From: Bacteroidota bacterium
Lineage (GTDB): Bacteria; Bacteroidota; Bacteroidia; Sphingobacteriales; Sphingobacteriaceae
DNA: 64,000 nt
Reading direction: 5' to 3'
NCBI GenBank assembly: GCA_018266915.1
Contig: JAFDZM010000024.1
Coordinates: 90,158 to 154,157 of the forward strand
Shown here: positions 17,702-26,736 of the stretch, in pieces
Layout: each line of letters starts with the position of its first letter
Position numbering within the stretch: position 1 is the stretch's first letter
Notes under the pieces: generated by a model
Seen by the model: the letters and a program-made list of their open reading frames with translations, nothing else
The model's database searches: none
What the model was told of the DNA's origin: nothing
Program-made: the position numbers and the translations under genes

Positions 17702-17720
17702 TCCTTTTATTCTTAGATGA

Positions 17721-18647
17721 TTATTTAACTACCATAGCTGTTTTAGCCTTTGCTTCTTTGGCAGAAGTTGAGCCATTATCCTCGGCAATTTTAGTACCCT
17801 GCGGCTCTTTTGGATTAGCCGGATTACTGCCATGCAATGATTTTATAAAATTGGCCACGTCTGATATCTGCTTTGGTGTCAGCTGACTTTCCCAGGTTGG
17901 CATACCTTTACTTTGTACGCCATATTTAATAGTTTTGAAAATATCATTAATGCTATTGCCATGCAGCCAATAGTCGTCTGTCAGGTTTGGTCCAACCATA
18001 CCCTGCCCGTTAACACCATGGCAGGCAGCGCATCTTTCCTGGAAAACAGATTTTCCTGCAGCCAGCGCTCCGGCATCAGTTGTAAGCTTTACGGTATTTT
18101 CGTCGACCTTATCCGCTGATTTGGCCAAAAACGCAGCCTTCTCTTTAGCAGCTGCGGCCATTTCGGTTCTATACTCGTCGTACTGCAATTGCCCAACGCC
18201 AAATACGTGGTAGATCAATAAGTACCCTATGGCAAAAGCGATGGTCACATAAAACAGGTACATAAACCAGGCTGGGGTAGGGTTATCTAACTCCTGTATG
18301 CCGTCGTAATCATGTTCTATTAATATCGATTTCTCTTCCGACATCGGCTTTAACGACAGCAGTTTATTCAGTCGGTCGGCCCTTGCAGCTTTTCTTTCAG
18401 CTTTCAAGGCCACTTTGCTGGTTTTTTCTTTTTCCAATCCCTCAGGCCCAAGCAATATTTGGGCGACAACCCTGAATGCCTTTAACACCACATACATCGC
18501 AATACATAATGTTATTAATGCCAGCATGATAGCCCCATAGCCTATATAGTTCATTGTTTCGCCTGATAGCAGGCCGCCATCTTCGGCAAATGCAGGTGTA
18601 ATGGCTAAAACAAACAGTGATAAGAATATTATGCGTATCGGTTTCAT
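17721..18647 (-). CDS. ccoP: cbb3 oxidase subunit III, single-haem CcoP
   Basis: 308 residues. A cleavable-looking signal at 1-21 is followed by membrane helices at about 34-56 and 127-150. A cytochrome c domain carries one haem site (Cys206, Cys209, His210, CAACH) and a possible Met ligand in KGMPTW. Proteobacterial CcoP has two haems; one is common in Bacteroidota. The extra N-terminal helix and charged linker (about 70-105) also follow the Bacteroidota form. The tail after about 275 is low-complexity. The start overlaps the ccoQ stop by 4 nt. Confidence 0.92.
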   Translation of the reverse strand: MKPIRIIFLSLFVLAITPAFAEDGGLLSGETMNYIGYGAIMLALITLCIAMYVVLKAFRVVAQILLGPEGLEKEKTSKVALKAERKAARADRLNKLLSLKPMSEEKSILIEHDYDGIQELDNPTPAWFMYLFYVTIAFAIGYLLIYHVFGVGQLQYDEYRTEMAAAAKEKAAFLAKSADKVDENTVKLTTDAGALAAGKSVFQERCAACHGVNGQGMVGPNLTDDYWLHGNSINDIFKTIKYGVQSKGMPTWESQLTPKQISDVANFIKSLHGSNPANPKEPQGTKIAEDNGSTSAKEAKAKTAMVVK

Positions 18648-18835
18648 GGCTCTAAAAGGTTAATATTTTCTTCTGAACAATCTTGTAAAGGGATATCGCT
18701 CATGTAATCCACATGCTGTTTGCGTAATCGTAAAAGCAACAGTGTTACCACGATAAAGAATACAAGGAATATGAATAGCGAGAACAACAGGTAAACCTGG
18801 TTACCTTGAATATGCTCTGTAAATTGTCTGAACAT
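18644..18835 (-). CDS. ccoQ: CcoQ-like small cbb3 oxidase subunit
   Basis: About 63 residues when started at the ATG at 18835 (MFRQFTEHI); an upstream start at 18898 would run into ccoNO. One membrane helix (YLLFSLFIFLVFFIVVTLLL), then a charged tail. It sits between ccoNO (gap 4 nt) and ccoP (overlap 4 nt), the usual place for CcoQ. Sequence conservation in this family is low, so position is the main evidence. Confidence 0.8.
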   Translation of the reverse strand: MFRQFTEHIQGNQVYLLFSLFIFLVFFIVVTLLLLRLRKQHVDYMSDIPLQDCSEENINLLEP

Positions 18836-18839
18836 GATC

Positions 18840-20966
18840 TTAATTATTTGCTGTTTTACCTGCTTTAATATCTGTACCGAGCCTTTGCAGATAGGCAATA
18901 ATGGCTACGATTTCTTTGTTACTTTTCACTTTGATATGGTCTTTAGCCAGGTTATCGGCAATGCCTTTGGCTTGTTTGTCCAGGTCCTGGTTAGCTATTT
19001 TATCATAGCCTGCAGGATATGGAACCCCCAATTTTTGCATAGCCCGGATTTTGGCGCCGGTGCTTGTTGTATCCAGCTTTTGGGTGATCAGCCAATCATA
19101 ATTTGGCATGATACTTCCCGGAGACATTAAACGTGGGTCCATTAAGTGGTTGTAGTGCCATGAGTCGCCATATTTGCCACCCTCGCGCTGCAAATCTGGT
19201 CCGGTACGTTTTGATCCCCATAGGAACGGGTGATCGTAAACAAACTCACCAGCCTTACTGTACTCGCCATATCGCTCCGTTTCTGAACGGAATGGCCTTA
19301 TAGTTTGCGAGTGGCAGTTAACACAACCTTCGCGGATATACAGATCCCGTCCCTGTAGCTCAAGCGGGGTATAAGGCTTCACACTGGCGATGGTTGGAAT
19401 ATTAGATGAAATGGTAAGCGTAGGCATCAATTCCACAAATGTTCCGATCAGGATCACGATCAGTGATACAATAAGGAACATTATAGGTTTGCGTTCCAGT
19501 CTGCGGTGCCATCTTTCAGTACCTGCTTCAGGATTCAATTTTGGCAAAGGCATTGCTTCTGCAGCTTCATTAGCAACCAACTTGCCCTGAACAGCAGTTT
19601 TGTAAAGGTTATAAGCCATTACGATAACGCCTGTCAGGTATAATGCCCCACCCACTGAACGCATAACATGCATAGGCAGGATGCGCATGGTGGTTTCAAG
19701 GAAACTCGGATATTTTAAGATACCTTCCGGTGTAAACTCTTTCAGCATCAGCCCTTGAGTAAATCCGGCCCAGTACATCGGTATCGCATAAAACAAGATA
19801 CCCAGTGTACCGATCCAGAAGTGGAAGGAAGCCATCTTTTTAGAGTATAGTTCGGTTTTATATATGCGTGGTACCAACCAATACAGGATGGCGAAGGTTA
19901 AGAAACCATTCCAGCCCAAAGCGCCAACGTGTACGTGCGCGATGATCCAGTCGGTAAAGTGGCCGATGGCGTTTACCTGTTTTAATGATAGCATCGGGCC
20001 TTCAAAGGTGGCCATACCATAAGCGGTCAAGCCTACCACCATGAATTTAAGGGTCACGTCGTCACGTACTTTATCCCATGCCCCACGCAGGGTAAGCAAT
20101 CCGTTGATCATACCGCCCCAGCTTGGCGCAATAAGCATTACGGAAAATACAACTCCTAATGATTGTGCCCATCCTGGCAAAGTAGAATATAAAAGATGGT
20201 GAGGGCCGGCCCAGATATAAATGAATATCAGCGCCCAAAAGTGCAGGATACTTAGTTTGTAAGAATATATCGGCCTGTTAGCCATTTTAGGCAAAAAGTA
20301 ATACATCATGCCCAGGTATGGCGTGGTCAGGAAAAATGCAACTGCATTGTGCCCATACCACCACTGCACCAGGGCATCCTGCACACCTGCAAATACCATG
20401 TAGCTTTTGAAAAAGCTAACCGGTATCTCAACAGAGTTAATAATATGCAATACCGCGATGGTAACAAATGTGGCAATGTAAAACCAAACTGCCACGTAGA
20501 TATGGCGCTCGCGGCGTTTGATAATGGTGCCAAACATATTGATACCGAATACAACCCAAACAATGGTGATCAGGATATCTATCGGCCATTCCAGCTCGGC
20601 ATATTCATGCGAAGTGGTGAGCCCGAGCGGCAAAGTGATCACAGCGGATACAATGATCAGCTGCCATCCCCAGAAATGGATCTTACTCAATACATCACTG
20701 AACATGCGGGCCTTCATCAGCCTTTGCAGTGAGTAATAAATGCCCATAAAAATGGCATTACCTACAAAAGCAAAAATTACCGCATTAGTGTGCAGCGGCC
20801 GTACACGACCAAACGTAGTGTACTGGTTGTGCATGTTCATTTCGGGTTTGTACAATTGGATTGCGATGATCAGGCCCACCAACATGCCGATGATGCCCCA
20901 TATTACCGTCGCAATACCAAAATTTCGGACGATCTTGTTATCGTAGTAAAATTTGTCGGGTTGCAT
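18840..20966 (-). CDS. ccoN: cbb3 cytochrome oxidase, fused subunits I and II (CcoNO)
   Basis: 708 residues. The N-terminal 470 or so are CcoN with about 12 helices, His ligands for haem b and CuB in WYGHNAV, GPHHLLY and HVHVGALGWNG. A linker and one anchor helix near 490-512 precede the CcoO cytochrome c domain with CVNCH near residue 550 and a Met-containing GSIMPNYDWL. The oxidase reduces O2 to water with high affinity and pumps protons. The N-O fusion is usual in Bacteroidota. It is the first gene of an operon running to about 15209, with a palindrome at 21047 upstream. Confidence 0.96.
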   Translation of the reverse strand: MQPDKFYYDNKIVRNFGIATVIWGIIGMLVGLIIAIQLYKPEMNMHNQYTTFGRVRPLHTNAVIFAFVGNAIFMGIYYSLQRLMKARMFSDVLSKIHFWGWQLIIVSAVITLPLGLTTSHEYAELEWPIDILITIVWVVFGINMFGTIIKRRERHIYVAVWFYIATFVTIAVLHIINSVEIPVSFFKSYMVFAGVQDALVQWWYGHNAVAFFLTTPYLGMMYYFLPKMANRPIYSYKLSILHFWALIFIYIWAGPHHLLYSTLPGWAQSLGVVFSVMLIAPSWGGMINGLLTLRGAWDKVRDDVTLKFMVVGLTAYGMATFEGPMLSLKQVNAIGHFTDWIIAHVHVGALGWNGFLTFAILYWLVPRIYKTELYSKKMASFHFWIGTLGILFYAIPMYWAGFTQGLMLKEFTPEGILKYPSFLETTMRILPMHVMRSVGGALYLTGVIVMAYNLYKTAVQGKLVANEAAEAMPLPKLNPEAGTERWHRRLERKPIMFLIVSLIVILIGTFVELMPTLTISSNIPTIASVKPYTPLELQGRDLYIREGCVNCHSQTIRPFRSETERYGEYSKAGEFVYDHPFLWGSKRTGPDLQREGGKYGDSWHYNHLMDPRLMSPGSIMPNYDWLITQKLDTTSTGAKIRAMQKLGVPYPAGYDKIANQDLDKQAKGIADNLAKDHIKVKSNKEIVAIIAYLQRLGTDIKAGKTANN

Positions 20967-21046
20967 AATTATTTAGTGTTGTTTTATCGGGTGTAAAATT
21001 ACCGGGGGCATATTGCCCCCCGAATGACATTGGTTTGACATAAACA

Positions 21047-21058
21047 TGACGTTCGTCA
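21047..21058. promoter_or_regulatory. FNR/CRP-type palindrome upstream of ccoNO
   Basis: TGACGTTCGTCA, a near-perfect dyad centred about 86 nt before the ccoNO ATG. It overlaps the ccoS stop codon. It would separate control of the oxidase operon from the upstream ccoIS operon. Confidence 0.7.
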
Positions 21059-21220
21059 CTTTTTTGAATCTTTTTCATCGGGTTCATCATCCAGCAGGAT
21101 GCGAACCGAAGGAGTATACAGATCATCGTGCTGCCCATTACGTTGTGCCCAGAAAAAGGCGCCGAGGAAGACCAGCGCCAGCAATACGCTGCAGCCGATC
21201 AGGAAATAAATGATACTCAT
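21056..21220 (-). CDS. ccoS: CcoS/FixS cbb3 oxidase maturation protein
   Basis: 54 residues, read directly from the minus strand. MSIIYFLIGCSVLLALVFLG forms one membrane helix, followed by AFFWAQRNGQHDDL and an acidic-basic tail. The pattern of a short helix and then FFWA-x-x-x-GQ-x-DD is the CcoS signature. CcoS is needed for cofactor insertion into cbb3 oxidase. Its ATG overlaps the ccoI stop codon (ATGA), as in many ccoIS operons. Confidence 0.9.
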   Translation of the reverse strand: MSIIYFLIGCSVLLALVFLGAFFWAQRNGQHDDLYTPSVRILLDDEPDEKDSKK

Positions 21221-23610
21221 ATTAATTTTCTCTTTTTTGCCGCCAGGTGAGTGGCAAGGCTGGTGAACGATATAATAGTGAAGGTGCTCATTGGCATCAG
21301 TATCGCTGCGATGAGCGGTGATAACTTACCGCTAACTGCATAGCTCAACCCAACTACATTATAGGTAAGCGAAATACAGAACGAGATATAAACCACCCGC
21401 AACGCGTCTTTTGAAAATTTGAGAAATACCGGCAGTTTTTTGAGTGACCGGCCATCCAGAATAGCATCGCTGCCGGGCGAAAAATTGTTTACGTTATCTG
21501 TAATGGCTATGCCAAGGTCACTTTGCTTTAAGGCCCCGGCGTCATTCAAACCGTCGCCTATCATCATTACTTTATGGCCGTTTTGTTGCAGGTGTTTGAT
21601 GAAGTCGAGTTTCTCCTGCGGGGTGCGTTCAAAAAACATATCTTCTATCGGAAATACCGATGAAAGCGCTTCACGTTCATGCCCGTGATCGCCCGATAAA
21701 AGGTACAAGCGATAGGCGGGTGAAAGCGACTTTACTGCCTTAACTCCATCACGGTATTGCTGCTGAATAGTAAAATAGCCGATGTACCTTTCATCTATCG
21801 AAACATGGACCTCTGTTTTTTGTGCTGACGGGGCTTCTGCCTGCATCACATCAACAAACTTTGCACTGCCGACTTTTATAAACTTACCGTTCACATCGGC
21901 AGTAATGCCGCGCCCGGGCACTTCGTAATAGGAATTAGTGTCCAGCTTGGAGTAATTATCCAGGTATTGACTTATAAGCCGGCTAAGAGGGTGCGTTGAA
22001 TTAGCGCAAACGGAATAGATCATTTGTTTTTCTGTATCCGTGGCAGTCATATGCGCTGTAATAGTCGTATCGCCATTAGTGGTAATGGTTCCGGTTTTAT
22101 CAAGAACGATGGTATCGATATGGGCCAATTGTTCAACAACTGCCGTATTTTTCAGATAAAAAAAGTTTTTGTCGAAAATGCTCAGCGCAGCTGACATGGT
22201 GAACGGCGTACTCAAAGCCAGTGCACAGGGACAGGCAATAATAAGCACAGCAGTGAAGGCCGAAATAGCCCTTGACACATCAGTAGCCAGCCAGAAGAAC
22301 AGTGAACTGAAGGCAATCAATAATAGGGCAATAGTGAAATATTGGCTTATCTTCTCGCTGAACGTTTGGATTTTGTTTTCCTGCGTGCGGGTAAAGGCTT
22401 CATTGTTCCAAAGCCGGGTAAGGTAACTTTGTGATACCGGTTTCACAACTTCCAGTTCAATAGCCTCGCCGGTTTGCCTGCCGCCTGCATAAACTACTTC
22501 GCCCAAGACTTTATTTACAGGAACAGACTCACCGGTAACGAAGCTAAAATCGACACGGGCATCACCCTTTAATAGTATAGCATCGGCGGGAATGATCTCG
22601 TTATTGCGGATTAATATGCGTTGACCAACCTGGATATTAGATAAAGGGACCGGGCGTTCTGTTTCTCCCTCTATAACCTGCACAGCGACCGGGAAAAATG
22701 AACGATAATCCCTCTCGAATGAAAGGTGATAGTAAGTTTTGCACTGTACAAATTTGCCAACCAGTAAAAAGAAGACTAACCCGCACATCGTATCGGCAAA
22801 CCCCGCGCCCGTGTGCGTCAGTATTTCAACTGCGGTACGCACAAAAAGTACTGCAATGCCCAAAGCCAATGGGAAATCGATGTTGAGCACTTTATTCTTT
22901 AAGTTAGTCCAGGCTGATTTAAAATACCCGGTACTACTGTATAATAGCACTGGTAAACAAAAAGCCAGGTTGAGCCAGCCAAAAAACTGACGGAAGGATT
23001 GCTCATAAACTGATATTCCCAAATACTCCGGGAAGCTTAACAGCATTACGTTCCCAAAACAAAAACCAGCTACTGCTATCTTTTTTACGAGGTTGTCCCT
23101 CTTATCAAAGGTTTGCTTCTTTACTACATCCTGCAGGCTGATGAGCGGTTCGTAACCGATTTTATCCAACAAACTAACTACCTCGTGCAGGGTGATCAGT
23201 TGTGTATCATAGCGGATATTTACTTGCTTGCGCAAAAAATCAACCCTGGCGTGATATATAAACGGATTGATTGTATTTAAATGCTCCAGCAGCCATATGC
23301 ATGAACTGCAATGGATATCAGGAATATAAAAGGTGACTACAGTAGACTTCTCATCCGAATAGTCTATGAGCTCCCTGATGATGGAGGGTTCTTTCAGGTA
23401 ATCCAGTCGCTTGCTTGCTTTCGCCTGGCTTACACCCGGGTGTTCATTGTAGCTATAATAACTGCACAACCCGTTTTGTGAGAGGATGGAATAAACCTCC
23501 TTACAACCATTGCAGCAAAAAACTTTTTCATCCTGTTCAATACGCTCATCGGCACAGTCGTTGCCGCAATGGTAGCAAGTGGTTTGCTGATCAATCTCCG
23601 CTTGTTTCAT
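21217..23610 (-). CDS. ccoI: Copper-transporting P1B-type ATPase for cbb3 oxidase
   Basis: 797 residues. An N-terminal cysteine-rich metal domain (CYHCGNDC and CCNGCKEVY) precedes an HMA-like domain with CSSCIW near residue 98. The core has the CPCALALSTPF transport motif, DKTGTIT phosphorylation site and GDGLNDAGALK hinge. The CcoI/CtpA branch exports Cu(I) for assembly of the cbb3 CuB centre. It is co-translated with ccoS. A palindrome centred 78.5 nt before the ATG indicates control with the oxidase. Confidence 0.95.
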   Translation of the reverse strand: MKQAEIDQQTTCYHCGNDCADERIEQDEKVFCCNGCKEVYSILSQNGLCSYYSYNEHPGVSQAKASKRLDYLKEPSIIRELIDYSDEKSTVVTFYIPDIHCSSCIWLLEHLNTINPFIYHARVDFLRKQVNIRYDTQLITLHEVVSLLDKIGYEPLISLQDVVKKQTFDKRDNLVKKIAVAGFCFGNVMLLSFPEYLGISVYEQSFRQFFGWLNLAFCLPVLLYSSTGYFKSAWTNLKNKVLNIDFPLALGIAVLFVRTAVEILTHTGAGFADTMCGLVFFLLVGKFVQCKTYYHLSFERDYRSFFPVAVQVIEGETERPVPLSNIQVGQRILIRNNEIIPADAILLKGDARVDFSFVTGESVPVNKVLGEVVYAGGRQTGEAIELEVVKPVSQSYLTRLWNNEAFTRTQENKIQTFSEKISQYFTIALLLIAFSSLFFWLATDVSRAISAFTAVLIIACPCALALSTPFTMSAALSIFDKNFFYLKNTAVVEQLAHIDTIVLDKTGTITTNGDTTITAHMTATDTEKQMIYSVCANSTHPLSRLISQYLDNYSKLDTNSYYEVPGRGITADVNGKFIKVGSAKFVDVMQAEAPSAQKTEVHVSIDERYIGYFTIQQQYRDGVKAVKSLSPAYRLYLLSGDHGHEREALSSVFPIEDMFFERTPQEKLDFIKHLQQNGHKVMMIGDGLNDAGALKQSDLGIAITDNVNNFSPGSDAILDGRSLKKLPVFLKFSKDALRVVYISFCISLTYNVVGLSYAVSGKLSPLIAAILMPMSTFTIISFTSLATHLAAKKRKLI

Positions 23611-23682
23611 CTTTATTTCCTTAATTACTCAAAGATGAAAGCTAAGAGCTTGCTAAAGAATGATCTGAAAAGTGCTTAAAAG

Positions 23683-23694
23683 TGATCTTGGTCA
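23683..23694. promoter_or_regulatory. FNR/CRP-type palindrome upstream of ccoI
   Basis: AAAAGTGATCTTGGTCACTTTT, with core TGAT-N4-GTCA and extended A/T arms. It is centred 78.5 nt before the ccoI ATG and overlaps the stop codon of the upstream universal stress protein gene. Confidence 0.7.
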
Positions 23695-24549
23695 CTTTTG
23701 CGGTATAACTAATAATGGTATGTTGATATGATCGGCCATTTTCTGGGTATGACTGCCCAGTAAAATTTTATCTAACAGATCGCGCTTGCGATGAACCATT
23801 GCCAATACATCTACATGACCATGATCACACAACCAATCCAGTCCGCGCTCGGCTTTATTGCTGCTTACTATTCGGTAAAAAATATTAGGGTAATTGGCCT
23901 TATTTGAAAGCTCGACAAGCATTTGCTGTATATACTTTTTAAATTTATAAGTCGGATCATCACCGTCATAAATATGGGTAAGTAACAATTCGGCATTAAG
24001 CCTTTTTAGTAATGGTATAAGCTCATAAATCACCTCCAGGTCTCTTTCCGGATCTTTCAAATCAGTAGCAAATGCTATTTTTTTTATCGGTTTAACCGCT
24101 ACTGACGCGGGAACCAACAACAAGGGGGTTTTTGTATTGTTGATCATAGTCCGGCTATGATTGCCTACCAGCAAAGTGTCCAGTCTACCGGCTCCATGGG
24201 TGCCCATCACCAGGAGTTCCGTGTTCGTTTTGCCGGTAATATCTTTGATCATATCCACCACGCCACCCACTTCAGATATGCAATCAACTTCGGGTTTGAA
24301 GCTGCCATCACTTATATTTTTTTCAAGTTCGGCTTTCAATTGCCTCAGTTCGGATGCTGAACTTTCCAACAATTCATCATACTCAAATTGCGGCCAAACA
24401 AGTGTACCCGCCTGCGGAATTTCTGCCGGAATTATGAAAGCATTGCACAAAATAACGTCGGCTTTTACTTGCGAAGCAATGGCATAGCCATATTTAGCAG
24501 CATGTGCTGCATTGGCTGAAAAATCTGTGGCTATCAATATCTTTTTCAT
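23692..24549 (-). CDS. Universal stress protein, two UspA domains
   Basis: 285 residues, two tandem Usp domains (about 1-145 and 150-285). The first has the full nucleotide-binding pattern in VMGTHGAGRLD and VGNHSRTMI, so ATP binding is likely. The second (AMVHRKRDLLD, LGSHTQKM) has a weaker loop. It lies 20 nt after the L,D-transpeptidase gene and shares its promoter palindrome at 26107. Usp proteins of this type are induced by oxygen or energy limitation in many bacteria. Confidence 0.92.
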   Translation of the reverse strand: MKKILIATDFSANAAHAAKYGYAIASQVKADVILCNAFIIPAEIPQAGTLVWPQFEYDELLESSASELRQLKAELEKNISDGSFKPEVDCISEVGGVVDMIKDITGKTNTELLVMGTHGAGRLDTLLVGNHSRTMINNTKTPLLLVPASVAVKPIKKIAFATDLKDPERDLEVIYELIPLLKRLNAELLLTHIYDGDDPTYKFKKYIQQMLVELSNKANYPNIFYRIVSSNKAERGLDWLCDHGHVDVLAMVHRKRDLLDKILLGSHTQKMADHINIPLLVIPQK

Positions 24550-24569
24550 ATCTCAAATGCTTTAAAATT

Positions 24570-26063
24570 TTACTTTATTGTTGTTAATGTTTGCGTTGTA
24601 TTATAAAGCGCCATCTCCAGGCTCTTATCCAGGTTATAAATGTCGTTATAGGTTATGACCACCCCTTCTTTAACTTCACAGGTTAGATAGGTGATCTTTA
24701 TAGGCACATGCTTTTTCAGCGAAATATTTCTCGTCAGCTGAGCTTTGTAGGCATTGTGCAAAACGGCTATTTTGTTTGCGTCGCCGCTGAATTTCAATAC
24801 GAGTTCAGCCAGGTGCAATGCATTTTCTACTCTGATACAACTGTGACTAAATGCTCTTTCTTCTTTTTTGAATAATTGCTGCTCCGGCGTATCGTGCAAA
24901 TAGATGTCGTAGATATTTTGGAAACGAAATACCAGGTTACCCAAGGCATTGTCACAGCCTGATGACTGACGGGCATAATAAGATTGAGGGTGACGTTTCA
25001 CATTTTGCAGATTAGCCTTAGTCGGATTAACATAATTACCTGCTTTGTCATATATGGTAAAGTGGCTATTGTCCAGGTAAGCTGCATTTTTTAGTGCCTT
25101 TGGCAGCAATTCTTTCACAAATATGCTTTGCGGAATTTTCCATTCGGGGTAAGTAGTAAAATAGGTGATCTCGCTGCTCAAAGAAGGGGTCTGTGCGGTT
25201 GGCTTACCCACCACCACTTTAAATTCATAAGTAGTATCCGGCTGAATAAATTTCAGGTTATAAGAAGGTATATTTACCTGTATATAAGCGTCTTCATTAA
25301 TCTCGGCCCAGCGCAGGCGTTCCATATTAATAGCAATCTTTCTCACCTCGCTTTCAGGTATTTGGTAACAGTCGTCCTGGTACATGCCCTTTAAAAGCCT
25401 CATCCTGTCCTGCATAGCGGCGTATTGCCTGGATTTAGGCTGAACGCTTAATACTGCATTCATGAAATCACTCTGCCTGCGTGCATTTGCAAGCGCATCC
25501 TCTGCGTGAAACGGCAGCATTAAATCGCTATCTATTTTGCCTGGATAATAAATAGGGTTCAGTTTGCCATAATGCAAATTGTTCATCAAAGTGATCATAG
25601 CGTCGCTTAACAAAATATCAAACTTCGCTTTTTCCTTATTACCGATCTTACCCGGTTCTTCCAGCATTTCATGAAGCGGTTTATACAATAATTCCTTAGG
25701 GTGATAGTCATTATGTGATAAGCCGTATTGCAAAACGCAATCCAGCAACAACATAGCTTCCCATGTTTGCTTAGGACTGCTTCCCTCCTTTACCCAGGCT
25801 GCTTCGCCATTATTAGCTTCATAAAACCGTTTTACCGAAATGGGAAAATACAAACCGCGGTCTTTTGCGTTATCGGCAACCATATATTGCTGAATAAATG
25901 CAGCGACGGATGTATCGCGCTGAGCAACTTTAGCAATGCTTCTGACCCTTTCTGTATTACACGAGGCTGTACTTTGCAGGACGGCAAAAATCCCCAAAAT
26001 GGTAAGCAGAAAACACACCGTTTTACTCCTCTGTATATGTTTTATAAACCTTTTCATATCCAT
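24570..26063 (-). CDS. L,D-transpeptidase, YcbB family, lipoprotein
   Basis: About 497 residues from the ATG at 26063 (26057 also possible). The longer frame from 26234 would cross the regulatory palindrome. A lipoprotein signal ends at a Cys in LQSTASC. An N-terminal scaffold and peptidoglycan-binding-like region is followed by a YkuD catalytic domain with HDTPEQQLF and the nucleophile Cys in AFSHSCIRVEN. The enzyme makes 3-3 cross-links between peptidoglycan stems in the periplasm. Finding it in an oxygen-limitation regulon, co-transcribed with a Usp gene, suggests that the wall is remodelled under these conditions. Confidence 0.9.
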   Translation of the reverse strand: MDMKRFIKHIQRSKTVCFLLTILGIFAVLQSTASCNTERVRSIAKVAQRDTSVAAFIQQYMVADNAKDRGLYFPISVKRFYEANNGEAAWVKEGSSPKQTWEAMLLLDCVLQYGLSHNDYHPKELLYKPLHEMLEEPGKIGNKEKAKFDILLSDAMITLMNNLHYGKLNPIYYPGKIDSDLMLPFHAEDALANARRQSDFMNAVLSVQPKSRQYAAMQDRMRLLKGMYQDDCYQIPESEVRKIAINMERLRWAEINEDAYIQVNIPSYNLKFIQPDTTYEFKVVVGKPTAQTPSLSSEITYFTTYPEWKIPQSIFVKELLPKALKNAAYLDNSHFTIYDKAGNYVNPTKANLQNVKRHPQSYYARQSSGCDNALGNLVFRFQNIYDIYLHDTPEQQLFKKEERAFSHSCIRVENALHLAELVLKFSGDANKIAVLHNAYKAQLTRNISLKKHVPIKITYLTCEVKEGVVITYNDIYNLDKSLEMALYNTTQTLTTIK

Positions 26064-26106
26064 TGTTTTATAATGTAAAATTGGATGTTGATCAGCTTTA
26101 AAATAA

Positions 26107-26118
26107 TGACGAATGTCA
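26107..26118. promoter_or_regulatory. FNR/CRP-type palindrome upstream of L,D-transpeptidase-usp
   Basis: AATGACGAATGTCACTT, core TGAC-N4-GTCA, centred about 50-55 nt before the transpeptidase start. This is closer than most sites in the window. Confidence 0.6.
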
Positions 26119-26162
26119 CTTATTGCACTGATTGAAAGCATGATAAAAGGTGCGCTGGCAAT

Positions 26163-26194
26163 AAAAAAGCGCCGGCATTTATCATGCGGCGCTT
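26163..26194 (-). terminator. Rho-independent terminator after the 144-residue gene
   Basis: On the minus strand AAGCGCC and GCAT arms (with one bulged G) pair with ATGC and GGCGCTT, followed by TTTTT. It ends the gene at 26218-26652 and separates it from the transpeptidase operon. Confidence 0.75.
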
Positions 26195-26217
26195 CGGTTG
26201 TACATATGATTGATTGA

Positions 26218-26652
26218 TTAGTTGGGAAATGCAAAACGGCCCAATTCTTTATTCTGTGCTGACGCCTCCTGGACCAGGTAAAATATCTCTCTTTTCAAAT
26301 CTTTGTATTCTGAAAACAAGTCTGTAACCATGTATTCGAGCCTGATCTGTGTTCCTGCAACCTGGGTGGCATCTTCCGGGATAACATCTTCCGACATCAG
26401 CTCGAGCTGCTTTATCTGCTCGTTTAAAGCCTGCTCTAACTGGTTCTTTTCCACATCCAGCAGCATAAGATCATTATTGATACGCTTTAAAGTATCTTTT
26501 TCACCATTATTTTGAAGGATGAAATAATTGTTCTCCAATAACGAGCGAATAAACTTTATTTCGATCTTATAAAACTCCAGGTCAGAACTCCATTTTTTGG
26601 CAATAACAAAATATTGCAATGAACGGGCAGATAAACTATTCAGGGTTTCCAT
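26218..26652 (-). CDS. Coiled-coil protein of unknown function in the oxygen-limitation locus
   Basis: 144 residues, soluble, mostly helical and rich in Glu, Leu and Lys. Heptad-like stretches lie at about 25-90 and 105-135. I recognise no family. It is a single-gene unit: two palindromes lie upstream (centres 56 and 78.5 nt before the ATG) and a terminator follows. With two operator copies it should respond strongly to the local regulator. Confidence 0.82.
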   Translation of the reverse strand: METLNSLSARSLQYFVIAKKWSSDLEFYKIEIKFIRSLLENNYFILQNNGEKDTLKRINNDLMLLDVEKNQLEQALNEQIKQLELMSEDVIPEDATQVAGTQIRLEYMVTDLFSEYKDLKREIFYLVQEASAQNKELGRFAFPN

Positions 26653-26702
26653 ATTCTTTTTATTTATGGAGTAAATTTCCTCCTCTTACCCTTGCTGTCA
26701 CA

Positions 26703-26714
26703 TGACGATGGTCA
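26703..26714. promoter_or_regulatory. FNR/CRP-type palindrome (proximal)
   Basis: TGACGATGGTCA, centred 56 nt before the ATG at 26652 (minus strand). It is paired with a second copy 22 bp farther away, the same pair spacing as at 15168/15190. Confidence 0.65.
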
Positions 26715-26724
26715 ACTTAAAAAG

Positions 26725-26736
26725 TGATTATCATCA
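26725..26736. promoter_or_regulatory. FNR/CRP-type palindrome (distal)
   Basis: AGTGATTATCATCACT, core TGAT-N4-ATCA, centred 78.5 nt before the ATG at 26652. It overlaps the stop codon of the phosphoketolase gene. Confidence 0.65.

Noticed and set aside
20938..21138. 66-codon minus-strand frame upstream of ccoNO
   Set aside because: It lies across ccoS in another frame and over the palindrome; ccoS is clearly the coding frame there.
26063..26234. Extended start for the L,D-transpeptidase at 26234
   Set aside because: The added 57 residues precede a good lipoprotein signal and would place coding sequence over the operator and terminator.
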